Assembly: GCF_006546775.1 (NCBI RefSeq)
Contig: NZ_VICE01000105.1
Location: 1-64,000 of the forward strand
Source of the DNA: Marilutibacter aestuarii
Lineage (GTDB): Bacteria > Pseudomonadota > Gammaproteobacteria > Xanthomonadales > Xanthomonadaceae
Direction of reading: 5' to 3'
DNA length: 64,000 nt
Under the pieces are notes generated by a model. The model was given only the letters and a program-made list of their open reading frames with translations. It was not told where the DNA came from and made no database searches. Position numbers and translations under genes: made by a program. Positions 26,925-35,420 of the stretch are shown piece after piece. Numbering within the stretch: position 1 is the stretch's first letter; each line of letters starts with the position of its first letter.

Positions 26925-27368
26925 CTAGCGCTCGACGACGCGCAGCAGCGTAAGCACCAGCAGGGTCAGTACCGTCGCCGCGACCGCCACGAGGTACAAC
27001 GCCAGCCCGGCGGCCACCCCGATCACCGCCACCATCAGCAGCGAGGCAGCCGTCGTGATCCCGGCGACGGCGCCATCGCGCCGGCGCGCGAAGATCGTGC
27101 CGGCGCCGATGAACGCCACGCCGGCGACGACCGCCTCGATCAGGCGAAGCGGGTCGATCTGCAGCACGCCGGTGCCAGGCAGGATGCCGGGCAGCGTGAG
27201 CGCCAGCTTGCCCAGGCCAATGAGCAGGGCCGCGGCCCCGGCCACCAGCATGTGGGTGCGGAAACCGGCGGGGCGGTCCTTGAGTTCGCGTTCGTAACCC
27301 ACGGCGCCGCCCAGCAGCATCGCCAGGCCCGCGTGGGCCACCACCAACAGTTCATGCGTCCAGTCCAT
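26925..27368 (-). CDS. MgtC/SapB-family membrane protein
   Basis: A 147-residue inner-membrane protein with four to five predicted helices. The family signature GGAVGYERELKDRPAGFRTHMLV and GVAFIGAGTIF are clear. It is shorter than virulence-type MgtC, lacking the C-terminal ACT-like domain, so it belongs with the SapB-like half-size members. It is convergent with the lipoprotein gene. A CATGCT hexamer six bases before the ATG is one of the leaderless-type starts in this window. Confidence 0.85.
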   Translation of the reverse strand: MDWTHELLVVAHAGLAMLLGGAVGYERELKDRPAGFRTHMLVAGAAALLIGLGKLALTLPGILPGTGVLQIDPLRLIEAVVAGVAFIGAGTIFARRRDGAVAGITTAASLLMVAVIGVAAGLALYLVAVAATVLTLLVLTLLRVVER

Positions 27369-27380
27369 CGGCCGAGCATG
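27369..27380 (-). promoter_or_regulatory. -10-like hexamer six bases before the MgtC-like gene ATG
   Basis: On the minus strand CATGCT, then six bases, then the ATG at 27368. It matches only three of six -10 bases but resembles the TATGCT elements seen before nadK and the histidine kinase gene. Confidence 0.3.
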
Positions 27381-27408
27381 CCGCAGGCCAGGTGGCGGCC
27401 GGGTCAAG

Positions 27409-27440
27409 GCGGGGGCGGGGAAATGCGGGGGCGGGGAAAT
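27409..27440 (+). repeat. Two tandem copies of a 16-bp G-rich unit
   Basis: GCGGGGGCGGGGAAAT occurs twice head to tail, followed by the first five bases of a third copy. It lies in the 254-base gap between the divergent MgtC-like and glk genes. Apart from this repeat and the MgtC-side hexamer I see nothing else in the gap. Confidence 0.8.
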
Positions 27441-27622
27441 GCGGGCAAGGAGGCTATGATGGACGCCCGGAGACCCGAAACCCGCAGGCAGTCCTTGATG
27501 CAATACGGCACGACCCCTTGCCCCCCTGTTTCCCGACCGGGCGCTTCGCGCCCCCATGCAGTGGATCCCCCGGCAGTCGAGGCGCCGGGAACATCGCAGC
27601 GTCGACGGGCGGGGCGCGGGGC

Positions 27623-28660
27623 ATGAGCGGGGGCGACATCCCGATGGCCGCGTCCACCCGCAGCAAGCCGGCCTCCCTGTCGTGCCCGCTGATCGCCGCC
27701 GACGTCGGCGGCACGCATGCGCGGCTGGCCCTGGTCGACGCTTCCAGGGGCGCCCCACAGGTCGAGCTGCACGGGTATCGGCGCTATAGCTGCGCCGACT
27801 ATCCGAGTCTCGCCGCGATCCTCTCGGACTTCATCGCCGAACAGGGCCTGGAGACGCGTCCGGAAGCCGCGATCGCGATTGCCGGCCTGCTCGTGGGCGA
27901 CACCCTGGTGCACGCGAACCTGCCGTGGTCGGTGTCGGTCAGCGGCACGGCCGCCGACGCGGAGCTTGCCGGGCTCCGCCTGATCAACGATTTCGAAGCC
28001 ATGGCCTGGGCGGTGCCCAGCATCAACCTGCGCCAGGCGCGGCGCATCTGCGGTCCGGAGATCGCCGTGCAGCCGGGGCCGGCGATGATGATCGGCCCGG
28101 GCACCGGCTTCGGCGCCGCCCTGCGCGTGCCCGGTGACCCGCCGGTCGTCGTGGCGACCGAGGCCGGCCACGCCGCGCTGTCGGTGCGCGACCCGCGTGA
28201 GCTGCAGGTGCTGTCGGTGTTGATGAAGCGCTGGAGCCACGTCGGCAACGAGCGCGTGCTCTCCGGCCCGGGCCTGGTGAACGCCTACGAGGCCTTGTGC
28301 GAGATCGAGGGCATCGAGCCGCGCCTGGACACGCCCGCGCGGATCACCCACGCCGCGCAGACCGGCGACGACCCGCTCGCGGCCGAGGCGCTGTCGATGT
28401 TCTGCAGCATCCTCGCCAGCGTCGCCGGCGACCTGGCCCTGACCTTCGGCGCCAAGTCCGTCTACCTGGCCGGCGGCATCCCGGCCCAGATCGCCGACTT
28501 CCTGCTGGCCGGCGACTTCGCCAGCCGCTTCGTCGACAAGGGCGTGATGAGCGAAGTCCTCGCCCGCGTCCCGGTCTACCTGGTCGAACATGGCCAGCTC
28601 GGCCTGCTCGGCGCCGCCACCTGGTACCTGGAGCAGCGTCGCGCCGACGCCATGGCCTGA
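27623..28660 (+). CDS. glk: Glucokinase
   Basis: Phosphorylates glucose to glucose 6-phosphate with ATP. 345 residues from the first good ATG, with an alternative seven codons later at 27644. Motifs: ADVGGTHARLALVD (phosphate loop), LINDFEAMAW (catalytic Asp in NDFEA), MIGPGTGFGAA, and VYLAGGIPAQI. The NDFEA and GGTxxR forms identify the bacterial Glk type rather than ROK kinases. Monocistronic, ending at a bidirectional terminator shared with ssrA. Confidence 0.92.
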   Translation: MSGGDIPMAASTRSKPASLSCPLIAADVGGTHARLALVDASRGAPQVELHGYRRYSCADYPSLAAILSDFIAEQGLETRPEAAIAIAGLLVGDTLVHANLPWSVSVSGTAADAELAGLRLINDFEAMAWAVPSINLRQARRICGPEIAVQPGPAMMIGPGTGFGAALRVPGDPPVVVATEAGHAALSVRDPRELQVLSVLMKRWSHVGNERVLSGPGLVNAYEALCEIEGIEPRLDTPARITHAAQTGDDPLAAEALSMFCSILASVAGDLALTFGAKSVYLAGGIPAQIADFLLAGDFASRFVDKGVMSEVLARVPVYLVEHGQLGLLGAATWYLEQRRADAMA

Positions 28661-28697
28661 GCGACCCGTCTCGGACGATCCTCGCCCCGCCCAATGA

Positions 28698-28730
28698 AAA
28701 ACGCCCCAGCCGATCGACTGGGGCGTTCTT
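28698..28730 (-). terminator. Intrinsic terminator of ssrA (also faces glk)
   Basis: Stem ACGCCCCAG / CTGGGGCGT (28701-28709 and 28718-28726) with an 8-base loop. Read on the minus strand it is followed by a run of T, a textbook terminator for tmRNA. On the plus strand the tail is TCTT, so it may also stop glk transcripts. Confidence 0.8.
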
Positions 28731-28734
28731 GTGT

Positions 28735-29089
28735 TGGTGGAGGTGGGCGGAATCGAACCGCCGTCCGAAGGCACTCCATCCCCGGCACTACATGTTTAGT
28801 GCTCCGTTAGATCTCATCCATCGACAGCACGGCGCACAAAGCGCATCGACAGACCAGCCTGCTTTGGGTTAACCGAGTGCTGACAGGCAGCCACTCCCGG
28901 CGATTCCGTGATAATGACCCTACATCGCGAGCACGGACACAAGCGGTTTCGGGGCTTAGGCCTTAAGCGGCCAGTGCGTAGTTGTCGTCGTTGGCAACTA
29001 TGAGTTTTGCAGCTGGATTTACGAGGAAAGCTACCCCCTCGACATGCGCCAGGCGATTTCGCGACCCCCGTCGAAGCCAGTGCACCCCC
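28735..29089 (-). ncRNA. ssrA: Transfer-messenger RNA (tmRNA)
   Basis: A 355-base one-piece tmRNA that rescues stalled ribosomes with SmpB. The 5' end GGGGGUG pairs with CACCUCC next to the 3' ACCA in a seven-pair acceptor stem with one G-U pair. The T-arm GGCGGUUCGAUUCCGCC sits at the 3' end (28742-28763 region). The mRNA-like part is at 28995-28963 and encodes ANDDNYALAA followed by UAA. The 3' CCA is encoded. smpB lies 2.3 kb away. Confidence 0.95.
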
Positions 29090-29117
29090 GGGAAATCGTT
29101 CAACTACCAGCCCGACC

Positions 29118-29145
29118 AGTATAGGGGCGGGCGGGGGGAACACAA
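29118..29145 (-). promoter_or_regulatory. Sigma-70-type promoter of ssrA
   Basis: On the minus strand TTGTGT (29145-29140), a 16-base spacer and TATACT (29123-29118) precede the mature tmRNA 5' end by about 29 bases, leaving a short precursor for RNase P. It overlaps the first possible ATG of the divergent histidine kinase gene. Confidence 0.6.
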
Positions 29146-29192
29146 TGGCCGGCGCGGCGGGCGTTCACCTGCCCGAAACCGGGGCCAGGCGG

Positions 29193-29204
29193 TATGCTGG
29201 CGCG
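29193..29204 (+). promoter_or_regulatory. -10-like hexamer six bases before the histidine kinase GTG
   Basis: TATGCT, then six bases, then GTG at 29205. The spacing equals that at several other genes here and supports a leaderless transcript. Confidence 0.4.
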
Positions 29205-31409
29205 GTGAGCGACGCGGCCCCTACACGAACCCCCACCCTGGGCCCCGTGCCCCACCGACGCGGCCTCGTGCTCGCGGTCGGCGTGCTGGTGTTTTCGCTG
29301 CTGCTGACCTTCATCGGCTGGCGATACGCCAGCGAGCGCGAGACGGCCTCGGCGCAGGCGGAGTTCGTCACCCAGGCCGAGGAGATCACCTCGCTGCTGC
29401 GCGAGCGCATGGGCAACCACGAGATCCTGCTCAAGGGCGGCGCGGCCCTGTTCGCCAGCATCCAGCGCCCCAGCCCGCTGCAGTGGCGATCCTACGCCGA
29501 GGGCATGAACCTGCGCCGGCAGTTCCCCGCAATGGTCGGGCTGGGCTACGCGGCGTACGTGCCGCAGGCGCGGCTGGCGGACCTCCAGCTTGAATGGAAG
29601 GAAAGCCAGAACACCCTGCTCGAAATCGTGCCGCACGGCGACAGGCGCCACTACGGGCCGATCCTGATGCTGGAACCCAAGACGCCGGAGAACGTCGCCG
29701 CGCTGGGCTTCGACATGTACGCCGAACCGGTCAGGCACGCGGCGATGGAGGCGGCCATGGTCACCGGCCAGCCGCGGCTGTCGGGCACCGTGCAACTGGT
29801 GCAGGACGGTGGCGTGCCCGCCACCTCGGCGCTGCTGTACGTGCCGGTCTATCGCAACGGCGCGCAACCGCTCACGGTCGCCGCGCGCGAAGAAGCGATG
29901 CTCGGCTGGGTCTACATGCCGTTCCGCGTGGGCACCTTCGTGACCTCGACGCTGGACGACCGGCGCAGCGACCTGCGCTTCACCATCACCGACGTGACCG
30001 ATCGCGTCCCGCAGGTGCTGTACATGTCCTCGCCGCGCGAGGCCGCGGCGGTCTACCGGCACGAGATCGAACTGCAGCAGTTCGGGCGGCGCTGGCTGTT
30101 CCGGTTCGAGACACCGGTCAGCCGCAGCGCCATCCCCGCAGGTGTCATGCGCGGCTGGCTGCTGTTCGGCATCGTCGCCTCGCTGATGCTCGCCACCATC
30201 GTCTTCACGATGGCGCGTACCGAGCACCGGGCCATGAGGATGGCCTATCGGATGACCGAGGAATACCGGCGCAGCGAGGAGCGCTTCCGCACCACGATGC
30301 TGCATTCGGCGATCGGCAAGGCGCTGCTCGACAGCGACGGCTGCATCGTCGAGGTCAATCCGGCGATGGGAGAGATCGTCGGCCTGCGCCCGGCCGCGCT
30401 GGTGGGTGTCCAGTTCGAGTCGCTGTTCGAGGATCACGGCCTGGACGTGATCGAATGGTTGAACAAGGACGCCGGCGACGAGGCCGCGCCCGTCCTGAGG
30501 GCCACGCGCCGCCTGCACCGCGCGGGCGACATGGCCCGGCACGCGCAGCTCACCTACGCCCGCGTGCCCGGTGGGGTGGGGCAGGACGTCAGGGGCCTGG
30601 TGCAGGCCGAGGATGTCACCGAGCGCATCCTGGCCGAGGCACGGGTGCATGCGCTCAACCGCACGCTGGAAGCGCGGGTGGCCGCGCGCACCCGCGAGCT
30701 GAGCCAGGCCAACCAGGAGCTGGAGTCGTTCGCCTACAGCATCTCGCACGACCTGCGCGCGCCCCTGCGGGCCATCGACGGGTTCAGCCGCATCCTGGTC
30801 GAAAAGTACCGCGACGCGCTGGACGACACCGGCAAGGGGTACCTGGACCGGGTCCGCGCCGCCGCGGGCCGGATGGATGAGCTCATCGACGCGCTGCTGA
30901 AGATGTCGCGCGTGACCCGCACGCCCCTCAGCCCGCGCGAGGTCGACATGAGTCGCCTCGCCGAGGAGGTGCTGGAAGAATTTGCTGCAGGCGATCCCGA
31001 ACACCGGCCCGAGCGGGTGGTCGAGCCCGGTTTGACGGCCTGGGGCGATCCGGCCCTGCTGCGCAACATGCTGTCCAACCTGCTCGGCAATGCCTGGAAG
31101 TTCACCCGCGGCAAGCCCGGGGCCCGCATCGAGTTCCGCGCAACCCGGCTGCCCACCGGCCGCGTCGAGTTCCACGTCAAGGACAACGGCGCGGGTTTCC
31201 CGCAGAAGCACGTCGAGAAGCTGTTCAGGCCCTTCCAGCGCCTGCACGGCCAGGACGAGTTCGCCGGCCATGGCATCGGGCTGGCGTCGGTCAAGCGCAT
31301 CATCGAGCGCCATGGCGGCAGCATCCGCGCCGAAGGCCGGGTGGGCGAGGGCGCGTCGTTCCATTTCGCCCTGCCGCCGGGCGAGGGCACTTCAACTCCG
31401 GCGTCCTGA
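29205..31409 (+). CDS. Sensor histidine kinase with CHASE and PAS domains
   Basis: A 734-residue orphan kinase. Transmembrane helices at about 20-39 and 317-336 enclose a periplasmic CHASE domain (GLGYAAYVP, GPILMLEPKTPEN, ALGFDMYAEPVRHAAM). Then a PAS domain (358-475), a coiled-coil stretch (LNRTLEARVAARTRELSQANQELE), the DHp box with His 515 (FAYSISHDLRAPLRAIDGFS) and the ATPase domain (NLLGNAWKFT, DNGAGFP, GHGIGLASVKRI). The DHp/ATPase part resembles phytochrome-type kinases. No response regulator is adjacent. An ATG 20 codons upstream (29145) is an alternative start but lies within the ssrA promoter. The ligand is unknown. Confidence 0.88.
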   Translation: MSDAAPTRTPTLGPVPHRRGLVLAVGVLVFSLLLTFIGWRYASERETASAQAEFVTQAEEITSLLRERMGNHEILLKGGAALFASIQRPSPLQWRSYAEGMNLRRQFPAMVGLGYAAYVPQARLADLQLEWKESQNTLLEIVPHGDRRHYGPILMLEPKTPENVAALGFDMYAEPVRHAAMEAAMVTGQPRLSGTVQLVQDGGVPATSALLYVPVYRNGAQPLTVAAREEAMLGWVYMPFRVGTFVTSTLDDRRSDLRFTITDVTDRVPQVLYMSSPREAAAVYRHEIELQQFGRRWLFRFETPVSRSAIPAGVMRGWLLFGIVASLMLATIVFTMARTEHRAMRMAYRMTEEYRRSEERFRTTMLHSAIGKALLDSDGCIVEVNPAMGEIVGLRPAALVGVQFESLFEDHGLDVIEWLNKDAGDEAAPVLRATRRLHRAGDMARHAQLTYARVPGGVGQDVRGLVQAEDVTERILAEARVHALNRTLEARVAARTRELSQANQELESFAYSISHDLRAPLRAIDGFSRILVEKYRDALDDTGKGYLDRVRAAAGRMDELIDALLKMSRVTRTPLSPREVDMSRLAEEVLEEFAAGDPEHRPERVVEPGLTAWGDPALLRNMLSNLLGNAWKFTRGKPGARIEFRATRLPTGRVEFHVKDNGAGFPQKHVEKLFRPFQRLHGQDEFAGHGIGLASVKRIIERHGGSIRAEGRVGEGASFHFALPPGEGTSTPAS

Positions 31410-31431
31410 GCCCCGGGGGCGCGACCCGGGG

Positions 31432-31944
31432 TCAGGCGTCGCGGTTGTGCTGGCGCATCACGCGCTGCTTGTCGCGGGCCCAGTCGCGGTCCTTGCTGGC
31501 GGCGCGCTTGTCGTGCTGTTGCTTGCCCTTGGCCAGCGCAAGCTCGGCCTTGACCTTGTTGCCCTTCCAGTAGAGCGCCGTGGGGACCAGGGTATAGCCG
31601 TCGCGCTCGAGCTTGCCGATCAGGGTGTCGATCTCGTTGCGGTGCAGGAGCAGCTTGCGCGTGCGGCGCTCGTCGGTGATGACGTGGGTCGAGGCCGAGA
31701 TGAGCGGGGTGATCTGCGCACCGAACAGGAACATCTCGCCTGCGCGCACGACCGCGTAGCTCTCGCCGATGTTGGCGCGGCCGGCGCGGATCGACTTGAG
31801 CTCCCAGCCCTGCAGGGACAGCCCGGCCTCGAAGCGCTGCTCCAGGTGGTATTCGTGGCGGGCGCGCTTGTTCAGGGCGATGGTGCCGCTGGCACCGCCC
31901 TTTCCTTTATCCTTGCCGCTCTTGTTGCCAGGTTTATTTGCCAT
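31432..31944 (-). CDS. smpB: SsrA-binding protein
   Basis: Binds the tRNA-like domain of tmRNA and delivers it to stalled ribosomes. 170 residues: [39 protein letters not shown] and the [24 protein letters not shown] core, with a basic C-terminal tail ([32 protein letters not shown]) needed in the family for tagging. A longer than usual Lys/Gly-rich N-terminus precedes the core. The smpB/ratA divergent arrangement is common in proteobacteria. Confidence 0.96.
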   Translation of the reverse strand: MANKPGNKSGKDKGKGGASGTIALNKRARHEYHLEQRFEAGLSLQGWELKSIRAGRANIGESYAVVRAGEMFLFGAQITPLISASTHVITDERRTRKLLLHRNEIDTLIGKLERDGYTLVPTALYWKGNKVKAELALAKGKQQHDKRAASKDRDWARDKQRVMRQHNRDA

Positions 31945-31956
31945 CGCGACATTGTC
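31945..31956 (-). promoter_or_regulatory. -10-like hexamer six bases before the smpB ATG
   Basis: On the minus strand GACAAT (four of six -10 bases), six bases, then the smpB ATG at 31944. No ribosome-binding site is visible. Confidence 0.4.
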
Positions 31957-32001
31957 CCTGAATCCAGTGCGTTAGTGCAGGGGCATCGCGAACATCCATT
32001 C

Positions 32002-32436
32002 ATGCCTACCGTCCGCCGCTCCGCCCTGGTCGAGCATTCCGCGCGCCGCATGTTCGCGCTGGTCAATGACGTCGCCGCCTATCCCCGCCGCTTCGCCTGG
32101 TGCGAGGCCGCCCAGGTCATCGCCGAGGACGAGTCGCGCATGGTCGCGCGGCTGGATCTGGGGCTCGGCGCCCTGCGGACATGGTTCACCACCGAGAACA
32201 CGCTCTCGCCGCCGCACCACATCGACCTCAGACTGGTCGACGGTCCGTTCCGGAAGCTGGCAGGGCGCTGGGAGTTCCACGCACTCGACGAGTCGGCCTG
32301 CAAGGTCAGCCTGACCCTGGAGTTCGAGCCCTCGATGAAGCTGCTGGGCCCGGCGTTCGCCCTGGGATTCCAGAGCCTGGCCGATCGCATGGTCGATGAT
32401 TTCGTGCGCGTCGCCGATCGCGGCGACGCGGCGTGA
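32002..32436 (+). CDS. ratA: RatA-family START/polyketide-cyclase-like protein
   Basis: A 144-residue SRPBCC-fold protein (MPTVRRSALVEHSARRMFALVNDVAAYPRRFAWCEAAQVI; FALGFQSLADRMVDDFVRVADR). The family includes E. coli RatA, reported to block 70S formation, and eukaryotic coenzyme Q-binding COQ10; which role applies here is open. It is divergent from smpB and forms a pair with the following ubiquitin-like gene, as in E. coli. It is probably not a classical toxin-antitoxin system. Confidence 0.85.
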   Translation: MPTVRRSALVEHSARRMFALVNDVAAYPRRFAWCEAAQVIAEDESRMVARLDLGLGALRTWFTTENTLSPPHHIDLRLVDGPFRKLAGRWEFHALDESACKVSLTLEFEPSMKLLGPAFALGFQSLADRMVDDFVRVADRGDAA

Positions 32437-32446
32437 GGCGCAGCGG

Positions 32447-32725
32447 ATGCGCATCGAACTGCTGATGGCCTGGCCCCGGCGCCACGAACAGCGCTGGGTC
32501 GAGCTGCCCGAGGGCAGTCGCGTCGCCGACGCCCTGGCCGCGGCCGGCTGGCAGGACGCAGGGGGGATCGCGGGGCTGGCCCTGCACGGTCGCCGCGTCG
32601 ACGGGTCGACGCCACTGGAGGCAGGCGACCGGGTGGAATTGCTGCGCGCGCTCGAACTCGATCCCAAGGAAGCACGCCGCCGGCGCGCCTCGGCGCGTTC
32701 CGGCGAGCGGAGCGGGAAATCCTAG
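32447..32725 (+). CDS. RnfH/RatB-family ubiquitin-like protein
   Basis: A 92-residue beta-grasp protein (MRIELLMAWPRRHEQRWVELPEGSRVADAL, GDRVELLRALELDPKEARRRRA), the usual partner of ratA. Function unknown; no C-terminal di-glycine is seen, so it is not a conjugated modifier or sulfur carrier of the usual kind. It follows ratA by ten bases and is convergent with bamE. Confidence 0.85.
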   Translation: MRIELLMAWPRRHEQRWVELPEGSRVADALAAAGWQDAGGIAGLALHGRRVDGSTPLEAGDRVELLRALELDPKEARRRRASARSGERSGKS

Positions 32726-32738
32726 GAGCCGGCCGCGC

Positions 32739-33134
32739 TCAGCGCCCCGGCTTCTTGTCCTTTTCCTTGGCCAGGTTGCGGCCGAACTGGCGAACCGAGT
32801 TGTTGGCGATTTCCTCGTCCTGCTCGGCGAAGTAGTCGCCGTCCCAGCGGGCCAGGGTGTCGCCTTCGAACCACAGGGTGAAGTTCTTGGTCTCGGTCCT
32901 GGCGCGGCGGCCGATGCGCTGGCTGCTGGTGTAGTCCCAGCGATCGGTCTGGTAGGGATCCATGATCGACGGCGTACCCAGCAGCGCCAACACCTGCTGC
33001 TTGTTCATGCCGGCCTGCAGCTGTTCGACGGCGGAGGACTCGAGCAGGTTGCCCTGGTAGATCGGCTGGCGGTAGATGACGCCACAGCCGGTGGTGACCA
33101 GGGCGACGAGGAGAACGGGCAAAAGCTTGCGCAT
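32739..33134 (-). CDS. bamE: Outer-membrane protein assembly factor BamE
   Basis: Lipoprotein subunit of the BAM complex that inserts beta-barrel proteins in the outer membrane. 131 residues with lipobox TTGC (Cys 17), then the SmpA/OmlA fold (RQPIYQGNLLESSAVEQLQAGMNKQQVLALLGTPSIMDPYQTDRWDY). A long basic/polar C-terminal tail follows. Divergent from fur with 190 bases between, an arrangement also found in Pseudomonas and Xanthomonas (omlA-fur). Confidence 0.93.
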   Translation of the reverse strand: MRKLLPVLLVALVTTGCGVIYRQPIYQGNLLESSAVEQLQAGMNKQQVLALLGTPSIMDPYQTDRWDYTSSQRIGRRARTETKNFTLWFEGDTLARWDGDYFAEQDEEIANNSVRQFGRNLAKEKDKKPGR

Positions 33135-33155
33135 CGGGCATTCACGACTGGCGGA

Positions 33156-33171
33156 TATCATCCCGATGATA
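33156..33171. promoter_or_regulatory. Inverted repeat in the bamE-fur intergenic region
   Basis: TATCAT-CCCG-ATGATA, a perfect 6+6 inverted repeat in the 190-base divergent gap, 22 bases upstream of bamE and about 150 bases before fur. It could be a promoter or operator; a resemblance to GATAAT-type Fur half-sites is weak. Confidence 0.4.
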
Positions 33172-33324
33172 CACTGATGACCCCGCCGCGAGGCGGTGCC
33201 GGCCCGGCATTCATCTGCGGTTCCGGCCGTCGGCGCCGCGGCATGCGGGCAGGCGACGCGGGTGCGGCTCCCCCGGGAAGCGCGCACCCTCCGCGCGACG
33301 AACGACCATGAACCAGGAGCCACG

Positions 33325-33726
33325 ATGGAATCCCAAGAGCTGCGCAACGCCGGCCTGAAAGTGACCCACCCCCGGATGCGTATCCTGGAGTTGCTCGAGC
33401 ACGCCAAGCCCCGGCACATGACCGCCGAGGACATCTACCGGCACCTGCTCGACAAGGGCGAGGACATCGGCCTGGCCACGGTCTACCGGGTCCTGACCCA
33501 GTTCGAGGCGGCCGGCCTGGTGCTCAAGCACAACTTTGAGTCCGGGCAGTCGGTGTACGAACTCGATCGCGGCCAGCACCACGACCACATGGTCGACATC
33601 GAGAGCGGCAAGATCATCGAGTTCGAAAGCGACGAGATCGAGGCCCTGCAGCACAAGATCGCCGCCGAGCACGGCTACGAGATCGAAGAGCACTCACTGG
33701 TGCTCTACGTGCGCAAGAAGCGCTGA
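33325..33726 (+). CDS. fur: Ferric uptake regulator, cysteine-poor type
   Basis: Iron-responsive repressor. 133 residues: winged-helix DNA-binding domain (LKVTHPRMRILELLE, ATVYRVLTQFEAAGLV) and dimerisation/metal domain (HHDH at 85-88, EHSLVLYVRKKR). The CxxC that binds structural zinc in E. coli Fur is replaced by DIES (91-94) and no cysteine is present at all, as in Pseudomonas Fur. The open frame extends upstream, but the ATG after CAGGAGCCACG is the conserved MESQELRNAGLK start. Confidence 0.95.
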   Translation: MESQELRNAGLKVTHPRMRILELLEHAKPRHMTAEDIYRHLLDKGEDIGLATVYRVLTQFEAAGLVLKHNFESGQSVYELDRGQHHDHMVDIESGKIIEFESDEIEALQHKIAAEHGYEIEEHSLVLYVRKKR

Positions 33727-33752
33727 TCGACGGGGCATCCGGCCCCGCGCGT

Positions 33753-35420
33753 TCAACCCACGTCGGTGAGCAGGCGCCGCGCCGCGGCGCGGGCCTCGCG
33801 CGTCAGTTCCACGCCGCCCAGCATGCGTGCGAGCTCTTCTTCGCGCTGGCCGGCGTCCAGGCGCAGCACGGCGCTCTGGGTGAGGCCTTCGGCCGAGGCC
33901 TTGCTGACCCGGTAATGGGCATGGCCCTGGGCCGCGACCTGCGGCAAGTGGGTGACGCACAGCACCTGCCGGCGCTCGCCGAGTGCGCGCAGCTTGCGCC
34001 CCACGATGTCGGCGACCGCGCCGCCGATGCCCGAGTCGACCTCGTCGAAGACCATGCTGGGCACCGCGTCCAGGCCCAGTGCGGCGACCTCGATCGCCAG
34101 CGAAATACGCGACAGTTCGCCGCCGGACGCCACCTTGCGCAGGGGCCGGGCCGGCTGGCCGGGGTTGGCGGCGACGAGGAACTCCACCCGCTCCGCGCCC
34201 TGTGGATCCGGCCGGTCGGCCGGGGTCGACTCGAAGGCGATCTCGAACCGGCCGCCACCCATGCCCAGTTCGCCGATCAGCGCGGTGGTGTCGTCGGCGA
34301 GGGTGGTGGCGGCCTCGCGACGCTTGTTCCCCAGGACGTCGGCAGCCCGGCGCCACGCCTCGCTGGCCTTCCCGATTTCTCCGTCCAGGGTCTTCAGGCG
34401 TTCGCCCGCGCCTTGCAGCGCGTCCAGCTCGGTGGCGATGGCCTCGCGCTGGGCCAGCAACTGGTCGGGCGCGACGCGGTGCTTGCGGGCCAGTTCGTGC
34501 AGCCGCCCGAGGCGGCGCTCGATGGCTTCGAACGCATCGGGGTCGATGTCGAGATCGCTACGGATGCGATCAAGCAGGCTGAGGGCCTCGTCGAGCTGGA
34601 TCGCGGCGGCATCGAGCATGCCATCGACCTCGTTCAGGCGCGGCTCGTGCTCGCTGACCCGCTGCAGGTCGCCACGCACGCGCTGCAGGCTGCCCGAAAG
34701 GGAGGGTTGCTCGTCGCCGGAGAGTTGCAGCAGGGCCGACTCGCAGGCATCGATCAGCGCGCTGGCATGGGCCTGCCGCCGGTGGTCGGCGTCGAGCTGG
34801 GCGAGCGCCTCCGGCTCCAGGGTTTCGCGCTCGAGCTCGGCGTGCTGGTGCTCCAGCCACTGGATGCGGTCGGAAACGTCGCCACGGGCCGACAGGGCCT
34901 CGCGCTCGTCCAGCAGCGCGCTCCAGGCCCGCGCGGCCGCGGCCACGGCCTGGCGTTCGTCGTCGGTGCGGCCGAAGGCATCGAGCAGGGCCAGCTGGCT
35001 GGGGCGCGACAGCAGCGCCTGGTGTTCGTGCTGGCCATGGATCTCGACCAGTCGGCCGGAGAGCTCGGCCAGTTGTCCGACCGTGGCAGGTCGCCCGTTG
35101 ATCCACGCCCGCGAGCCGCCATCGGCCCGGATGACGCGGCGGATCTGGCAGGCCTCGTCCTCGTCGAGCTCGTTCAGGCGCAGCCATTCCCTCGCCGGCG
35201 CGACGCCATCGATGCGGAAGTCGGCGACCAGTTCGGCGCGCTCGGCGCCATGGCGGACCGCGCCGCTGTCGGCGCGCATGCCCGAAATCAGCCCGAGCGC
35301 GTCCACCAGCAGGGACTTGCCCGCGCCGGTTTCGCCGGAAATCACCGTCATGCCGGGCCCGAACTCCAGTTCGGCGGACGCCACGACGGCAAACTGCTTG
35401 ATGGAGAGGTGTGTGAGCAT
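33753..35420 (-). CDS. recN: DNA repair protein RecN
   Basis: SMC-like ATPase that joins DNA ends during double-strand break repair. 555 residues: Walker A GETGAGKS near residue 30, long coiled-coil arms (about 160-370), the ABC signature region KVASGGELSRISLAIE and Walker B-type VFDEVDSGIGG, then VTHLPQVAAQGH. Convergent with fur and divergent from hrcA. No CTG-N10-CAG LexA site is present in the upstream 160 bases. An extended -10-like TGCTAGCTT lies nine bases before the ATG. Confidence 0.96.
   Translation of the reverse strand: MLTHLSIKQFAVVASAELEFGPGMTVISGETGAGKSLLVDALGLISGMRADSGAVRHGAERAELVADFRIDGVAPAREWLRLNELDEDEACQIRRVIRADGGSRAWINGRPATVGQLAELSGRLVEIHGQHEHQALLSRPSQLALLDAFGRTDDERQAVAAAARAWSALLDEREALSARGDVSDRIQWLEHQHAELERETLEPEALAQLDADHRRQAHASALIDACESALLQLSGDEQPSLSGSLQRVRGDLQRVSEHEPRLNEVDGMLDAAAIQLDEALSLLDRIRSDLDIDPDAFEAIERRLGRLHELARKHRVAPDQLLAQREAIATELDALQGAGERLKTLDGEIGKASEAWRRAADVLGNKRREAATTLADDTTALIGELGMGGGRFEIAFESTPADRPDPQGAERVEFLVAANPGQPARPLRKVASGGELSRISLAIEVAALGLDAVPSMVFDEVDSGIGGAVADIVGRKLRALGERRQVLCVTHLPQVAAQGHAHYRVSKASAEGLTQSAVLRLDAGQREEELARMLGGVELTREARAAARRLLTDVG

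Noticed and set aside
28661-28734. A small gene between glk and ssrA
   Set aside because: The 74 bases hold the shared terminator hairpin and nothing else.
32002-32725. ratA-rnfH as a type II toxin-antitoxin module
   Set aside because: The pair is a conserved core locus next to smpB; RatA is a SRPBCC-fold protein and the partner is a ubiquitin-like protein, so a plasmid-like addiction system is not supported.
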